A stretch of 55,475 bases of DNA. Source: RGIG2560 sp964418385. GTDB lineage: Bacteria > Patescibacteriota > Microgenomatia > UBA1400 > PJMF01. Below the pieces are notes generated by a model, which had not been told where the DNA came from, made no database searches, and saw only the letters and a program-made list of their open reading frames with translations. Positions 41,038 to 50,588 of the stretch are shown piece after piece. The translations under genes and the position numbers were made by a program. Each line of letters starts with the position of its first letter. The first letter of the stretch is position 1. Where the stretch lies: assembly GCA_964418385.1 (NCBI GenBank), contig CAYQLH010000001.1:1-55475 (forward strand), read 5' to 3'.

Positions 41038-42582
41038 ATGAAAAGCAAGATTCGCACGTGGTGGCGGCGCTACGGTTGGGAAAGCCTGAGTTTACTCGTT
41101 TTGGCAGGGTTGCTGATTTTGGGAGCGACACATCACGAGCAATGGCGCGATGAAGCTCAGCAATGGCTTTTGGTGCGCGACTGCACTTTTCACGACTTGT
41201 GGCAAATGCTCGCTTACGAAGGACATTTTTTGCTATGGTACTTGCTGATTTGGCCCTTGGCACATGCCGGTTTTTCTTTGGCGAGCGTCAATTTTTTAAG
41301 CGCTTTTTTGGTGTGGCTGGCGGCAGCGTTGATTGTCTTTAAAAGTCCCTTTGTACGTTGGAAGCGGTGTGCCTTTATTTTTTGTTTGCCGATGCTGTAC
41401 TGGTACCCGGTGGTGGCGCGCTGTTACGCTTTAATTCCTCTCGCTATCGCGGCAATGGCACTCACTCACCGTCAGCGTTGGCAGCGACCCTGGGCTTATT
41501 TGTTGAGTGTTTGGTTTTTGGCTAATACTCACGTGATTATGCTTGGACTGGTGGGAATGTGTTTGTTGGTGTTTTTGCTGGAAAATATCCAAGCTTGGCC
41601 ACAAATAAAGCCGCGCTCGCGCCAGATTTTAGTTTACAGTTGGATCATGACTGGCGTCTTACTTTTGCTGACGGCGTGGCCGCTGATGGGGAGTTTGCAC
41701 AAAAATCAGATGGTGGGTAATGGCGCGACTGACCTCAAATCGGCAGTGGTAAAATTGAATTACTTGCCCCTGCAACTTTTGGGCGACAATTTTTATCTGT
41801 GGTGGCAGTGGCGCTGGAGTATTTATTTGCTTTTGTGCGTGGTAGTCTGGCACTTAATCGTCGATATCTGCGCTTATCCGCGAGACTATTTGCAAATCAT
41901 CCCTGCTGTGGGCTGGCAACTGTGGATTTACGTTGCCCTTTGGGGGCAAATTCCGCAGCGTAGTATCAGCGTCATTTTCATTTGGCTATTTTTTCACTGG
42001 TTACGCCGCGAAAAACCACTGCCCAAAATGCTGAGTGTCGATTGGAAATTGCAAAAGTCTTCCTTGGTGATTTTGTTGATCGCGAGCATTACCACTGGGA
42101 TGTATTGGTGGTGGCGTGAGTGGAAGGGCAATTATTCACAAGCAGGCAAAATTGCCGCCTATATTCAAGAAAAAATCCCCAGTGATGGGGCAGTGATAGT
42201 GATGGGCAATCGACCAGAATTTGGCTCGGCGGTGGCTGGTTTTTTACCAGCAAGTTATCGTTTTTATTATTTGCCCACACACGAAGATTTCTCTTACACT
42301 GTCTGGGATGAATCGGCGCTAGACTCAGTGACTGAGACTTCATTTTTACAGGAATTGCAGCAAGTTTTTCCGGATAAAAAGTGGTATTATCTGTACGCAG
42401 CCGAAAAAATATCACCAACTGATGATAGCGAGCTCGTGGCAACGCTCGAGGCAAATGGCGCCTTGAAATGGCTGACCGGCTGTGATGCTGGTTTTGGGGC
42501 GCGAGAGATGATTTGGCTTTTCGAGATCGTGCCAGAAGAAGCAACTAATTTATCACTCGATATTGGCACTGAAACAACGTAA
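41038..42582 (+). CDS. GT-C type membrane glycosyltransferase-like protein
   Basis: A 514-residue protein with about 9-11 hydrophobic segments and a C-terminal soluble domain (from about residue 365). The first external loop contains HHEQWRDEAQQWLLVRD, resembling the acidic (DE) catalytic loop of lipid-dependent GT-C glycosyltransferases (GT39/PMT and ArnT-like). It would transfer a sugar from a polyprenyl phosphate to an extracellular acceptor. The family assignment rests on this loop and topology only. It is monocistronic, followed by a terminator that overlaps its stop. Confidence 0.65.
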   Translation: MKSKIRTWWRRYGWESLSLLVLAGLLILGATHHEQWRDEAQQWLLVRDCTFHDLWQMLAYEGHFLLWYLLIWPLAHAGFSLASVNFLSAFLVWLAAALIVFKSPFVRWKRCAFIFCLPMLYWYPVVARCYALIPLAIAAMALTHRQRWQRPWAYLLSVWFLANTHVIMLGLVGMCLLVFLLENIQAWPQIKPRSRQILVYSWIMTGVLLLLTAWPLMGSLHKNQMVGNGATDLKSAVVKLNYLPLQLLGDNFYLWWQWRWSIYLLLCVVVWHLIVDICAYPRDYLQIIPAVGWQLWIYVALWGQIPQRSISVIFIWLFFHWLRREKPLPKMLSVDWKLQKSSLVILLIASITTGMYWWWREWKGNYSQAGKIAAYIQEKIPSDGAVIVMGNRPEFGSAVAGFLPASYRFYYLPTHEDFSYTVWDESALDSVTETSFLQELQQVFPDKKWYYLYAAEKISPTDDSELVATLEANGALKWLTGCDAGFGAREMIWLFEIVPEEATNLSLDIGTETT

Positions 42583-42609
42583 AACTCGCCCGTTAGCGTA
42601 GGCGAGTTT
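42582..42609 (+). terminator. Bidirectional hairpin terminator between convergent genes
   Basis: AAACTCGCC (42582-42590) and GGCGAGTTT (42601-42609) form a 9-bp stem with a 10-nt loop. A/T runs on both sides of the stem can serve the plus gene and the convergent DUF3048 gene; the T-tracts are short. Confidence 0.65.
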
Positions 42610-42627
42610 GCTTGCTACATTTTGGCT

Positions 42628-43803
42628 TTAATAGTTGACATCGTTACCTGTGGGCACGAGGCTGATCCAAATCTTGCCACGCGGTATTTCCAGCTCCTGA
42701 CCACTCTTGGTGGTAAATTCGAGCTCGCTTTCGCGCGACTTTTTGGACCATTTGATCTCGGTGGCTTCGCCACCAGAAAAGAGAATACCGTCACCCTTGC
42801 TAATAACGTCATACATCATGTGCTTGAGCTCATCAATCGGACCTTCTTCGTCCACAAACATCACAATGACGTTGGTGAAGGCCAACGGATCGCCGGTTTC
42901 CAAGTCTTTTGAGGCTTCGCCACCGTTGGAGCGCAGATACTTGCCGCTGGCGGCGTCATATTTCCAGCTCACGTCAAATGCTGGCAAACCACTCCAGAAA
43001 CTATAACTGATATTTTGCGAGCCGCTGCCCGCTTCGGCATCAACAAACTTCCAGCCAGTATAATCTTCTGACCAATCATCATCGGTGGTCGGGTCAATAT
43101 TGGTCCAGCCACGTTTGGTCGCCACTTCCCACAATTTTTCGGTACTGGTGGTCATGGTGTGCTCGGTGGCGATGTCCTTGCCAGGGATACGATTGTAGTC
43201 GCGGATGAAAGTGGGATAACCAACGCTGAATTGGTTGATGTCGTTTTCGCCAGTCCAGCCATAGTCGGAAAGTTGCCCCAAGGCATTAGCCGGACCCTCC
43301 AGATTGGCACCGCCCACATGGACGTACATGGGGCGATTAAACCCTGAAGCAAGGTTGATGAAATAAGTGCGTGCCGAGCGAATAGGGGCCAAAGTAACGT
43401 CTTCATCTTGGACATCACAGTAAAAAAGGGCCATAAACCGTGTAATTCCTCCTTCGGCGACAGCTTCAAAGACAACATCAGCGCTGGTAAGCCCTGATTG
43501 CGGACGTGCGTCTTGCGAATTTTCGATCATGACAGCCAGTGGACGACGTTTTTCCCACGCAGTGCGCTCAGGCTCGGAGTAATAGACGCCATTGAGGGGA
43601 CAAACTTCAGTTTTTGGCAAAGCGTCAAGACCGGAAATCAAGGTATCGTCGGCGGTGGTTTCGGGTTGTGTTGGCTCCGGCGTGGCTTCGGCTACCTTTG
43701 CTGCTTGATGGTTACCCGAGCGGAAGACAAGAGTCGAAATTAATAAAGAAACAAAAAAGAGAACAACTGGCACCAGGTAAAGTAATTTGTCATTTTTTTT
43801 CAT
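42628..43803 (-). CDS. DUF3048 (YerB-like) membrane-anchored extracellular protein
   Basis: A 391-residue protein: N-terminal anchor (LLYLVPVVLFFVSLLISTLVF), a Thr/Pro/Glu linker, then the DUF3048 domain (RPLAVMIENSQDARPQSGL, VFEAVAEGGITRFMALF, APIRSARTYFINLA). The family's biochemical role is not settled. ATG 43803 was chosen because GAAAGGAAAAG precedes it. No lipobox cysteine. It is the last gene of the frr-rseP unit. Confidence 0.88.
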   Translation of the reverse strand: MKKNDKLLYLVPVVLFFVSLLISTLVFRSGNHQAAKVAEATPEPTQPETTADDTLISGLDALPKTEVCPLNGVYYSEPERTAWEKRRPLAVMIENSQDARPQSGLTSADVVFEAVAEGGITRFMALFYCDVQDEDVTLAPIRSARTYFINLASGFNRPMYVHVGGANLEGPANALGQLSDYGWTGENDINQFSVGYPTFIRDYNRIPGKDIATEHTMTTSTEKLWEVATKRGWTNIDPTTDDDWSEDYTGWKFVDAEAGSGSQNISYSFWSGLPAFDVSWKYDAASGKYLRSNGGEASKDLETGDPLAFTNVIVMFVDEEGPIDELKHMMYDVISKGDGILFSGGEATEIKWSKKSRESELEFTTKSGQELEIPRGKIWISLVPTGNDVNY

Positions 43804-43813
43804 TCTTTTCCTT

Positions 43814-44074
43814 TCAGACTGTACGAGCAATTACGGTAATCACGCCCAGAAGTGCGAGAATCACAAGTGTCGCCCATCCGGTTCTCTTGAGATCGGTAGT
43901 GAAAACACTAGCCGGAAAACCGAAAAAGTCATATGCGCTTATTGTATCACGTTTTGGCGCGTTTGTCACGACTTTCGAAGTGTCTGGCGGGAGTGTACCC
44001 GCTTGTTTGGCAGCAGGGCGATTTGCATTGCGCTGGCGAAACTTTTTTTTGGGTAATTTCTGACGGGGTGCCAT
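43814..44074 (-). CDS. Small basic membrane protein of unknown function
   Basis: An 86-residue protein with a strongly basic N-terminus (APRQKLPKKKFRQRN), a polar middle and a single C-terminal TM (GWATLVILALLGVITVIA). A perfect AGGAGG precedes it and it lies 1 nt after rseP, so it is probably real. No family recognised. Confidence 0.65.
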   Translation of the reverse strand: MAPRQKLPKKKFRQRNANRPAAKQAGTLPPDTSKVVTNAPKRDTISAYDFFGFPASVFTTDLKRTGWATLVILALLGVITVIARTV

Positions 44075-44075
44075 T

Positions 44076-45236
44076 TTAACCTCCTGTAAATAATCTCATA
44101 ATATCAGCGCCGGTAACGAGCAACATCAGTAAAATCACCAGCGCAAAACCAACGTAGTTAAGCAAACCTTCGATTTTGGCAACTCGCTGCCGACCGACGA
44201 TTTTTTCGCAAATTATCAAGAAAAGTCGACCACCGTCCACTGCAGGAATCGGCAAAAGATTGATCACGCCAAGATTGAGCGAGAGAATACCAGCGAAACT
44301 AATAATGCTCATCATTCCCGCGCGGAATGTTTCTTGACGATCGAGTTCGCTGACGATACCCACCGGCCCCATGACGACAACTTCCGATTTTCCTGGAGTG
44401 AAAAGCTGTTTGAGAGCTGTCCACAAGCCTTGTAGCATCGCTCCAGTCATGTAAAACGATTGACGAAAACCATAATAGACACTTAAAGGAATATGCTGAT
44501 ACCAAGGATAAAAATAATCCTGATAAGAACTAAAACTAAGACCAATGGCCCCACCGCCGACAGGAATATTTTCATCGCGACGTAAAGTGGCGGTGTAGGT
44601 GGCGATGTTGCCAGTGCACACACCTTCATGACAATCGCCGATGAGCTCCAAAGTGATCGTTTGGCCATGATGAGCGGCAAAATAGGCCATAGCCTGTTCG
44701 CGAGTTTCGACTAAAACGCTACTTGCCGAACTATCGCTGAGGCGATAAAGACGGGGACCAACGCTAATACCCGCAATGGCGGCTGGGCTTTCTGCTTCCA
44801 CGTAATCAATATAAACTTGGCCTGTGACTTTGCGCGGGATGCCCCAGACGCCATAAGCAAGGACAAAAACCAAAGCTGCCAAAAAAAGATTAACCACCGG
44901 ACCAGCAAGAATGACCAAAAAACGCTGCCACGCTGGTTTGTGATAAAACAGAGTTTGATCAGCGGTGTCAGTGTTGGTTTTGGTGTGCGAGCAACGATCC
45001 TCTTGAGCGGGAGCTGTTTCTCCAGCAAGATTGACATATCCGCCTAAAGGCAATAAATTGAGCACAAAATTTGTACCTTTCCAGCGAAAAAGTTCACAAA
45101 GCTGCGGCGGAAAACCAATCCCAAACTCGTCTACGCGCACGTGGAAAAACTTGGCCACACTAAAGTGACCGAACTCGTGCGCAATCACAAGAACACTTAA
45201 AATCAAAAGATAGATAATGATCGTGCCTAAGATCAT
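44076..45236 (-). CDS. rseP: Site-2 intramembrane metalloprotease (RseP family)
   Basis: A 386-residue M50 protease cleaving TM segments of regulators or signal peptides. HEFGH (residues 20-24) supplies the zinc ligands and catalytic Glu; the third ligand lies in NLLPIPAVDGGRL. A single PDZ-like region (about 140-245) lies between, with four TM segments overall. It overlaps frr by 4 nt (ATGA). Confidence 0.92.
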   Translation of the reverse strand: MILGTIIIYLLILSVLVIAHEFGHFSVAKFFHVRVDEFGIGFPPQLCELFRWKGTNFVLNLLPLGGYVNLAGETAPAQEDRCSHTKTNTDTADQTLFYHKPAWQRFLVILAGPVVNLFLAALVFVLAYGVWGIPRKVTGQVYIDYVEAESPAAIAGISVGPRLYRLSDSSASSVLVETREQAMAYFAAHHGQTITLELIGDCHEGVCTGNIATYTATLRRDENIPVGGGAIGLSFSSYQDYFYPWYQHIPLSVYYGFRQSFYMTGAMLQGLWTALKQLFTPGKSEVVVMGPVGIVSELDRQETFRAGMMSIISFAGILSLNLGVINLLPIPAVDGGRLFLIICEKIVGRQRVAKIEGLLNYVGFALVILLMLLVTGADIMRLFTGG

Positions 45237-45784
45237 AAGGTGGTTAATTCTTTTTCTTTAGCAACGACCAGTTCATCCACGCTGGCAATTAATTTTTTGG
45301 TTTCTTCTTCGAGTGCGGCGAGGTCTGTCTTGATATCATCTTCGGAAATGCCTGCACTCCCTTGGCGCGCTTCGATGTCTCGTTTGGTTTCGGCTCGCAA
45401 GGTGCGGATCAGCACTTTGCCGTCCTCTCCTTTTTGATGCAGGGTTTTGACGAGTTTGGCACGATCTTCACCAGTAAGTGGCGGCACGCTAATACGGATA
45501 ATTTCGCCATCCACCACCGGATTTAAATTGATGCCGGCACTTTGAATACCTTTTTCTATCGCTGCCAAAACAGACTTATCCCACGGCGAGACAACGATCA
45601 TCGTGGGGTCGGTGACCGTGATCGCGGCAAGCTCGGTCACTTTCATGGTAGTCCCGTAGGCTTCTACTTTGACACTATCGAGCAGCTGAGGGCTGGCACC
45701 GCCAGTGCGCAAAGCACCAATATCGGTGCGAATGCTTTCCAGAGCTTCACGGCCACGGTTTTGATAATTTTTGAAGTCGTACAT
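45233..45784 (-). CDS. frr: Ribosome recycling factor
   Basis: A 183-residue factor that splits post-termination ribosomes with EF-G. It has RTGGASPQLLDSVKVEAYG, VTDPTMIVVSPWDKS and RISVPPLTGEDRAKLVKTL, all standard. It leads the unit frr, rseP, small protein, DUF3048, behind a TATAAT at 45814-45819. Confidence 0.96.
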   Translation of the reverse strand: MYDFKNYQNRGREALESIRTDIGALRTGGASPQLLDSVKVEAYGTTMKVTELAAITVTDPTMIVVSPWDKSVLAAIEKGIQSAGINLNPVVDGEIIRISVPPLTGEDRAKLVKTLHQKGEDGKVLIRTLRAETKRDIEARQGSAGISEDDIKTDLAALEEETKKLIASVDELVVAKEKELTTL

Positions 45785-45813
45785 TAGAGACTTTCTTTTT
45801 GCTTTATGTGCGT

Positions 45814-45819
45814 ATTATA
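45814..45819 (-). promoter_or_regulatory. -10 box of the frr operon
   Basis: The minus strand reads GCGGTATAAT, about 29 nt before the frr start. It is embedded in a small inverted repeat (CCGCA and TGCGG) that would form a T-tailed hairpin on the opposite strand. Confidence 0.5.
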
Positions 45820-45878
45820 CCGCAGATTTGCGGGTTTTTCAGGGGCAGTTTGACAAGGGATGCGCGCGCAGACAAGGT

Positions 45879-45914
45879 GTGACGGCTGGATGGTCGACAC
45901 CATCCAGCCGTCAC
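45879..45914 (-). terminator. 15-bp hairpin downstream of the giant gene
   Basis: Bases 45879-45893 pair perfectly with 45900-45914 (GTGACGGCTGGATGG and its complement) around a 6-nt loop. It lies 15 bp after the stop of the 1552-residue gene and before the frr promoter. No T-tract follows, so it may be a Rho-type or mRNA-stabilising hairpin rather than a classic terminator. Confidence 0.55.
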
Positions 45915-45929
45915 CAAGTTTGACTTTCT

Positions 45930-48900
45930 TTAGATCGCAACTTCGTAGCGCTGGACATGTGGATCTTTCATCCAGCTTGGCGCTGAGGTATTGAAGTCTG
46001 GGCGCGAGTAGAAAAGATGTGGCGACATCTTGTCATTGTATTTGGGATAAAGGCGCGGATCGTCTTTGACAACCTCCCAATCAGCTTTAGTCTCTTTCCC
46101 GCCCACACAAGCACCAAAAGTCCGTGGAAGATTTAACTCGTTGTGAAGTTCAGCACCGTTTTCGTCTTTACTCCACTGAAGCATTGTCCCCGCCACGGCC
46201 AACTGCCGATCACAATAGAGATCGCCATTAAATGGTAACAGATCTGGATCAGCGACACGCCAATTTGGAATGATAAATTGCTTAGCGGCAAAGAAGCCCT
46301 GCAGATCAGCAGTATAAGGCGAGCGACAGCCTTTGTTTTCTTCCCACGCCTGAGCTGGCAATGTCCCCACACCAGGATCAATCGTGATCGTGTCTCGAGC
46401 AATAATCGCCTTGAAATGCCCCGGAGCGGTGTAGATATTGGTGTCGATCAAGAAATCACCCTCCGTCACAAAAATGATAAAATTAGTCTCTGGCGCGAAG
46501 AAGGCAGAATTTTTGGTCATGTTTTCGCCGTCTGGAGCCGGATCGTCTCTTTGAGCGCCCAGCATACTCGTGCTGACTCGCTTTTTGGTCGGCCATGAAT
46601 CATCGCGTACCGTCTTGTTGTATTTATATTTACTCTCCGTGATACCTTTGATCTGACAAATGTAAAAGCCCTCAGCGTCTTTGTCACTATAATTACCTTC
46701 ACTTATACGCTTAACTACAGCCTGACAATCTGGTAACTTGTCGATTTCTACTTTATCAGCAAAATACTTGTAGCTAAAGTCATTTTTGGCGGCGTCGGTG
46801 AAGTCAGCATTGTTCAACTTTGCTATAGAAGAACTACCACCGCCACAGCGACCATCTGACATATTATCATCTGTTCCAGCGGATGACAATGAACCATTAG
46901 CTTTACTATCGTAATTAGCAATAGTCCATTGGGGTTTAGTCACAACTACCTCCAGCCCACAACGTCTGCCACGTTCACCGACACGATAATTGGTGCTCTT
47001 GGTGCCAGGGATAAAGAGTGTGCCTTCATTCAGATTCGCCTTTTTTCCGCTGTATTCTTGTGCATGAGCTGTATCCATTGTATAACCGCCACGGCCATCG
47101 GACTTTTTATTGCAACTCAAAATATCAAAACATTGTTTTTCACCTGTGTCATTGAATGCATTCACTTTAGCTGTACACTCAGGGTGAGAAGCGTCTTCTG
47201 TATTGACTTTAACTTGACCGTAAGCACATTCATAGTAGCCGCCAATACCATATCCAGGCTTAATCTCACGTTTACCCATAGGCGTATTAATAAAGTAAGC
47301 TGCTTGATCATGGTGTGTAGTGTCGAGATCAATGGCAGTGAAGCACTTCATATAATTTGTGCGATCGTCATCTTGAAATTTCATCCCCGGTGTCTCACAA
47401 ACTGGTGCCTGACAAGCTTTGGTGCCATGAGTGACTATGCCGCAATCGTCAGTAGTCTTCGATTTACCGCCTGGACCCAAGCAGTCCACCTCGTAAAAGC
47501 CATAACGACAATCAAACACATCGTCAGCACTTGAGTTACCGCACTCGTTGACACAAGCAGGCGGGCAATGATTACACCCAATCTCTTCCAATCGGCAATT
47601 CTCATCGTCTTTACCAGTGCAGATCCATTCAAACTGTGGACCACAATTACAATCTCTGCCGCGATAATATAGTCCGTAGCTACCCCGAGTGGAGGTGAAG
47701 TAGCTACCAGATGATGCACTGCAAGCATTGTCTGAAGGTGGAGTGATACAACGACGGACAAAACGCTCCACATGTCCACAACCGTCGTCGCGGTAGCCAT
47801 ACTCCTGCCGTTCAGGTGGGCAATATGATTTGATTGCATTACGAGAGGCGAAAGCAGCAGCGTCATTAGGTGCGCACTCTTTCCAGCGGCAAACTTGAAT
47901 ATCTTCGGCGGTCGTCCCTGCACGATAATATGCTTTGGGAGCGTAAACGACTTGACCCGCGGCATCATAACTCCTAATGCGTTCACCGCGCCAGGTCAAC
48001 CAAGCATTGCGTTCGCGATAAAACATTTCGGTTCTATTTTCATAAAGGTCGCCCGCTTGCTTACTGTCAGTGTTTTTATCCCGAGAACAAGTAAGATCAG
48101 GAGTACCTCCTGTTTTTGTTTTGCAACCACAACTACATTTAATCGGTCTTCCTTCTGATGTATAAACTATTTCTCCTTTTGGACAAACTTCTGATTCACC
48201 AGTTTCACACTGTGCCGCAATATTGTCAAAGCTGTAATAGCCATAGGCTTCACATTTGTCTGCTGCAGGATAGGATGGAGTTATTGGCGGAGCGGGACAT
48301 AAAGCGTCATAGCAGTAGACCACACCATTCTCGGTGTAAATACCTCTCTTGTGACTCCGAATAAGCGCGCCGTCTGTGGCGAGACTACTATCGCTTGCAC
48401 AGTGGCCGCCGCCGCCGTACCCGCTAAAAACCTGCTCCTGTGAGTAGAGATGATTATGTGTACAAGCATTTTCACAATGGCTGATACATTGATAATTCAT
48501 ACCCATGTAAACGACATTTACTCGAATGCCAACTTCATCTCTGTCACAAGCGTTACTGCCTACTTCTTTCATAAACTGCCCGGTTGTGTCACGGACCTGA
48601 TTACAAGGCTTGCGGCAGGCGACAATGCACGATTGACCATTGGGGAGCTTTTTTGGAAGACCAGCGCTACCATCGGGACATGACGTTCGAATAGGCCAGT
48701 AACGATTTCCATTCGGGTTATTCTTCCAGTTCAAACCGTGTACAAATTGATCCTTATAAGAATCATAATACCAGTCATAGGCTGCTGCTTGAGCGCATGT
48801 CTTGTAGTTGCCGCACTCCTTGCATTGACGCCCCAGACCAGTCTCACTTGCAGGAACATAACGGATAAAATTGCTGACATCGCAACTTTCGTCCACTTCT

Positions 48901-50588
48901 ACATAGTACTCATTAACCTCGCGACAGTCTTTTTCATACCGGTAACAGCCAAATTTCTCACACGAGCCGGTATTGAGATAAGCAAGATTACTGTGCGGAC
49001 TGTTGCAAAAGGAATTACGACTTTCCTGTCCACCATAAATCTGGCCATTAGTGGCATATTCGCTGGTGCCACCAGTTATTAAACGATTGTTTACAGCTCT
49101 GAAACAACCCTCCATCAGTTTGCGAATTGTGCACCGTTCATTGTCGACGCTACTATCAGGACATAAATCACGGGCCCAGTCATTTGTTTGATTTCTCCCT
49201 TTAACTTGTTCATAATAACTCAAGCTAGCGCGAGCCATCTGAATGGCTTGTTTTAATTCTTCACGTAACGTTGGTAATTCAATGCGATACTGTCTAACAG
49301 CCTCAACGCTTTCTTCCGCTTCTTGCCACTGTTTATAGGCATCATTTTTGTATGTTGCCAATCTGCTGCGACAAGTGCTCGCATCTGTGTATGTGCTACA
49401 AGGCCAAGAATAGCCATTGTAGTGGAAATAATACCACCATTCGTAAGTATAATTACCATAGTAATATAAATCGTAGTATTTATCCCACAGCTTGTAGTAG
49501 TAATCTCGATTTGATCTGATGGTCTCCAAGCAGGAACTAGACGAAGTGTTGCTCCCGCAGTTATACTCGTAAGAACCAGCTCGGATGTACAAATTACTAC
49601 CACTGTAAGAAGCGGTGCCATAGTTAGCAAGATAGTAATAACGATAATACTGATTATAATAAGAATCCTTCTTATTTTTTAAACCATTAGCACAATCAGT
49701 TTGATTTTGATTGGTGGAACAATAACTGGAACGGTCATTGTAACTAACAAAGTAGCGCCACTGACGATCATAAGTACCATTGCTGTAGAGAGCGTTATAT
49801 CGGTCATACGTATTTTTGCGGACATCAGCAATGCTTTGCAAATCATTGATTTTACTGTCGAAGTTATAGGTGTAACTGCGATCGGCATTGTTTTCAATAT
49901 AACTGAGTTTGTTTAAAACAGAATCATGATTATTTCCATTAGGATCTGGCACTTCCGAATTTTCTAAATCGTCAAAATTGGTCTTCACCAGTTGGTTGAC
50001 ATCAGAAACTGCCCGTCGACAACGCTGTAAGGCTTCTTTGGCTGGTGTGGCCCATTTTAACGGTTTGTCCTCAAAAGTCTCACCCTTTTCGTCAAAAATA
50101 CCCACTGTGTCTTGATAGACAATAGTGCTGCAGGAATTGCCGGTCAGGGCTGCATAGCGCTCGCATACCAAAGAGCATTTTTTAGCAAAAGAATCAGCGG
50201 CGCTGATGTAACCCGTGCGACAGTGTTGCATGGTGCCGTCACAGGCTGTTTTTCTCATGTACAGTGTCCACTCTTTGTGGGTACAACCGCCGCTATCTAG
50301 CGTCCGATAATCCCAAAAAGTACGATACTGATTGCCATCAATGCTGGTGTCTAAATTTTTATAATTTAAGCGACCACCGCATTGGCTGATAAAGGCGTCC
50401 ATTTCGCTTGGTCTTTTGAGCTTTGACGTGAACCAGTAATTGAGAACGTCTGGATCGCCCCCCCCGCTATTGTGATAAGGGCACGACCACGCCAAAACTT
50501 GACTTTTTACGAAAGCGGTGAGCATCAAAACGAGCGCAAATGTTCTTATCAATTTTAACCACTGGTGACAATGTTTAAAAATCTTCAT
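45930..50588 (-). CDS. Giant secreted cysteine-rich protein (1552 residues)
   Basis: No known family is recognised for the whole. It has a signal peptide (residues 1-33, cleavage likely after VLA), a Cys-bearing N-terminal region, a coiled segment (about 185-260), three Tyr-rich ~54-residue repeats (260-416), then a long Cys-rich region (480-1160). The total is about 75 cysteines in pairs such as CKEC, CNHCPPACVNEC and KCSCGCK. The last ~190 residues (from FIIFVTEGDFLIDT to FYSRPDFNTSAPSWM) look like the beta-rich C-terminal domain I recall in other large CPR surface proteins. No sortase motif or C-terminal TM is seen. It is coupled by ATGA to the anchored protein upstream. A disulfide-stabilised surface fibre or adhesin is the best guess. 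Confidence 0.85.
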   Translation of the reverse strand: MKIFKHCHQWLKLIRTFALVLMLTAFVKSQVLAWSCPYHNSGGGDPDVLNYWFTSKLKRPSEMDAFISQCGGRLNYKNLDTSIDGNQYRTFWDYRTLDSGGCTHKEWTLYMRKTACDGTMQHCRTGYISAADSFAKKCSLVCERYAALTGNSCSTIVYQDTVGIFDEKGETFEDKPLKWATPAKEALQRCRRAVSDVNQLVKTNFDDLENSEVPDPNGNNHDSVLNKLSYIENNADRSYTYNFDSKINDLQSIADVRKNTYDRYNALYSNGTYDRQWRYFVSYNDRSSYCSTNQNQTDCANGLKNKKDSYYNQYYRYYYLANYGTASYSGSNLYIRAGSYEYNCGSNTSSSSCLETIRSNRDYYYKLWDKYYDLYYYGNYTYEWWYYFHYNGYSWPCSTYTDASTCRSRLATYKNDAYKQWQEAEESVEAVRQYRIELPTLREELKQAIQMARASLSYYEQVKGRNQTNDWARDLCPDSSVDNERCTIRKLMEGCFRAVNNRLITGGTSEYATNGQIYGGQESRNSFCNSPHSNLAYLNTGSCEKFGCYRYEKDCREVNEYYVEVDESCDVSNFIRYVPASETGLGRQCKECGNYKTCAQAAAYDWYYDSYKDQFVHGLNWKNNPNGNRYWPIRTSCPDGSAGLPKKLPNGQSCIVACRKPCNQVRDTTGQFMKEVGSNACDRDEVGIRVNVVYMGMNYQCISHCENACTHNHLYSQEQVFSGYGGGGHCASDSSLATDGALIRSHKRGIYTENGVVYCYDALCPAPPITPSYPAADKCEAYGYYSFDNIAAQCETGESEVCPKGEIVYTSEGRPIKCSCGCKTKTGGTPDLTCSRDKNTDSKQAGDLYENRTEMFYRERNAWLTWRGERIRSYDAAGQVVYAPKAYYRAGTTAEDIQVCRWKECAPNDAAAFASRNAIKSYCPPERQEYGYRDDGCGHVERFVRRCITPPSDNACSASSGSYFTSTRGSYGLYYRGRDCNCGPQFEWICTGKDDENCRLEEIGCNHCPPACVNECGNSSADDVFDCRYGFYEVDCLGPGGKSKTTDDCGIVTHGTKACQAPVCETPGMKFQDDDRTNYMKCFTAIDLDTTHHDQAAYFINTPMGKREIKPGYGIGGYYECAYGQVKVNTEDASHPECTAKVNAFNDTGEKQCFDILSCNKKSDGRGGYTMDTAHAQEYSGKKANLNEGTLFIPGTKSTNYRVGERGRRCGLEVVVTKPQWTIANYDSKANGSLSSAGTDDNMSDGRCGGGSSSIAKLNNADFTDAAKNDFSYKYFADKVEIDKLPDCQAVVKRISEGNYSDKDAEGFYICQIKGITESKYKYNKTVRDDSWPTKKRVSTSMLGAQRDDPAPDGENMTKNSAFFAPETNFIIFVTEGDFLIDTNIYTAPGHFKAIIARDTITIDPGVGTLPAQAWEENKGCRSPYTADLQGFFAAKQFIIPNWRVADPDLLPFNGDLYCDRQLAVAGTMLQWSKDENGAELHNELNLPRTFGACVGGKETKADWEVVKDDPRLYPKYNDKMSPHLFYSRPDFNTSAPSWMKDPHVQRYEVAI
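49341..49811 (-). repeat. Three ~54-residue Tyr-rich C-x8-C protein repeats
   Basis: Residues about 260-308, 309-362 and 363-416 of the giant protein share a Tyr/Trp-rich pattern, and each carries one Cys pair spaced C-x8-C (C290/C299, C344/C353, C397/C406). At DNA level the copies are diverged, so this is an old duplication. Confidence 0.7.

Noticed and set aside
49341..49811. CRISPR-like or satellite DNA repeat
   Set aside because: The periodicity is at protein level within one open frame; the DNA copies are diverged and there are no spacers.
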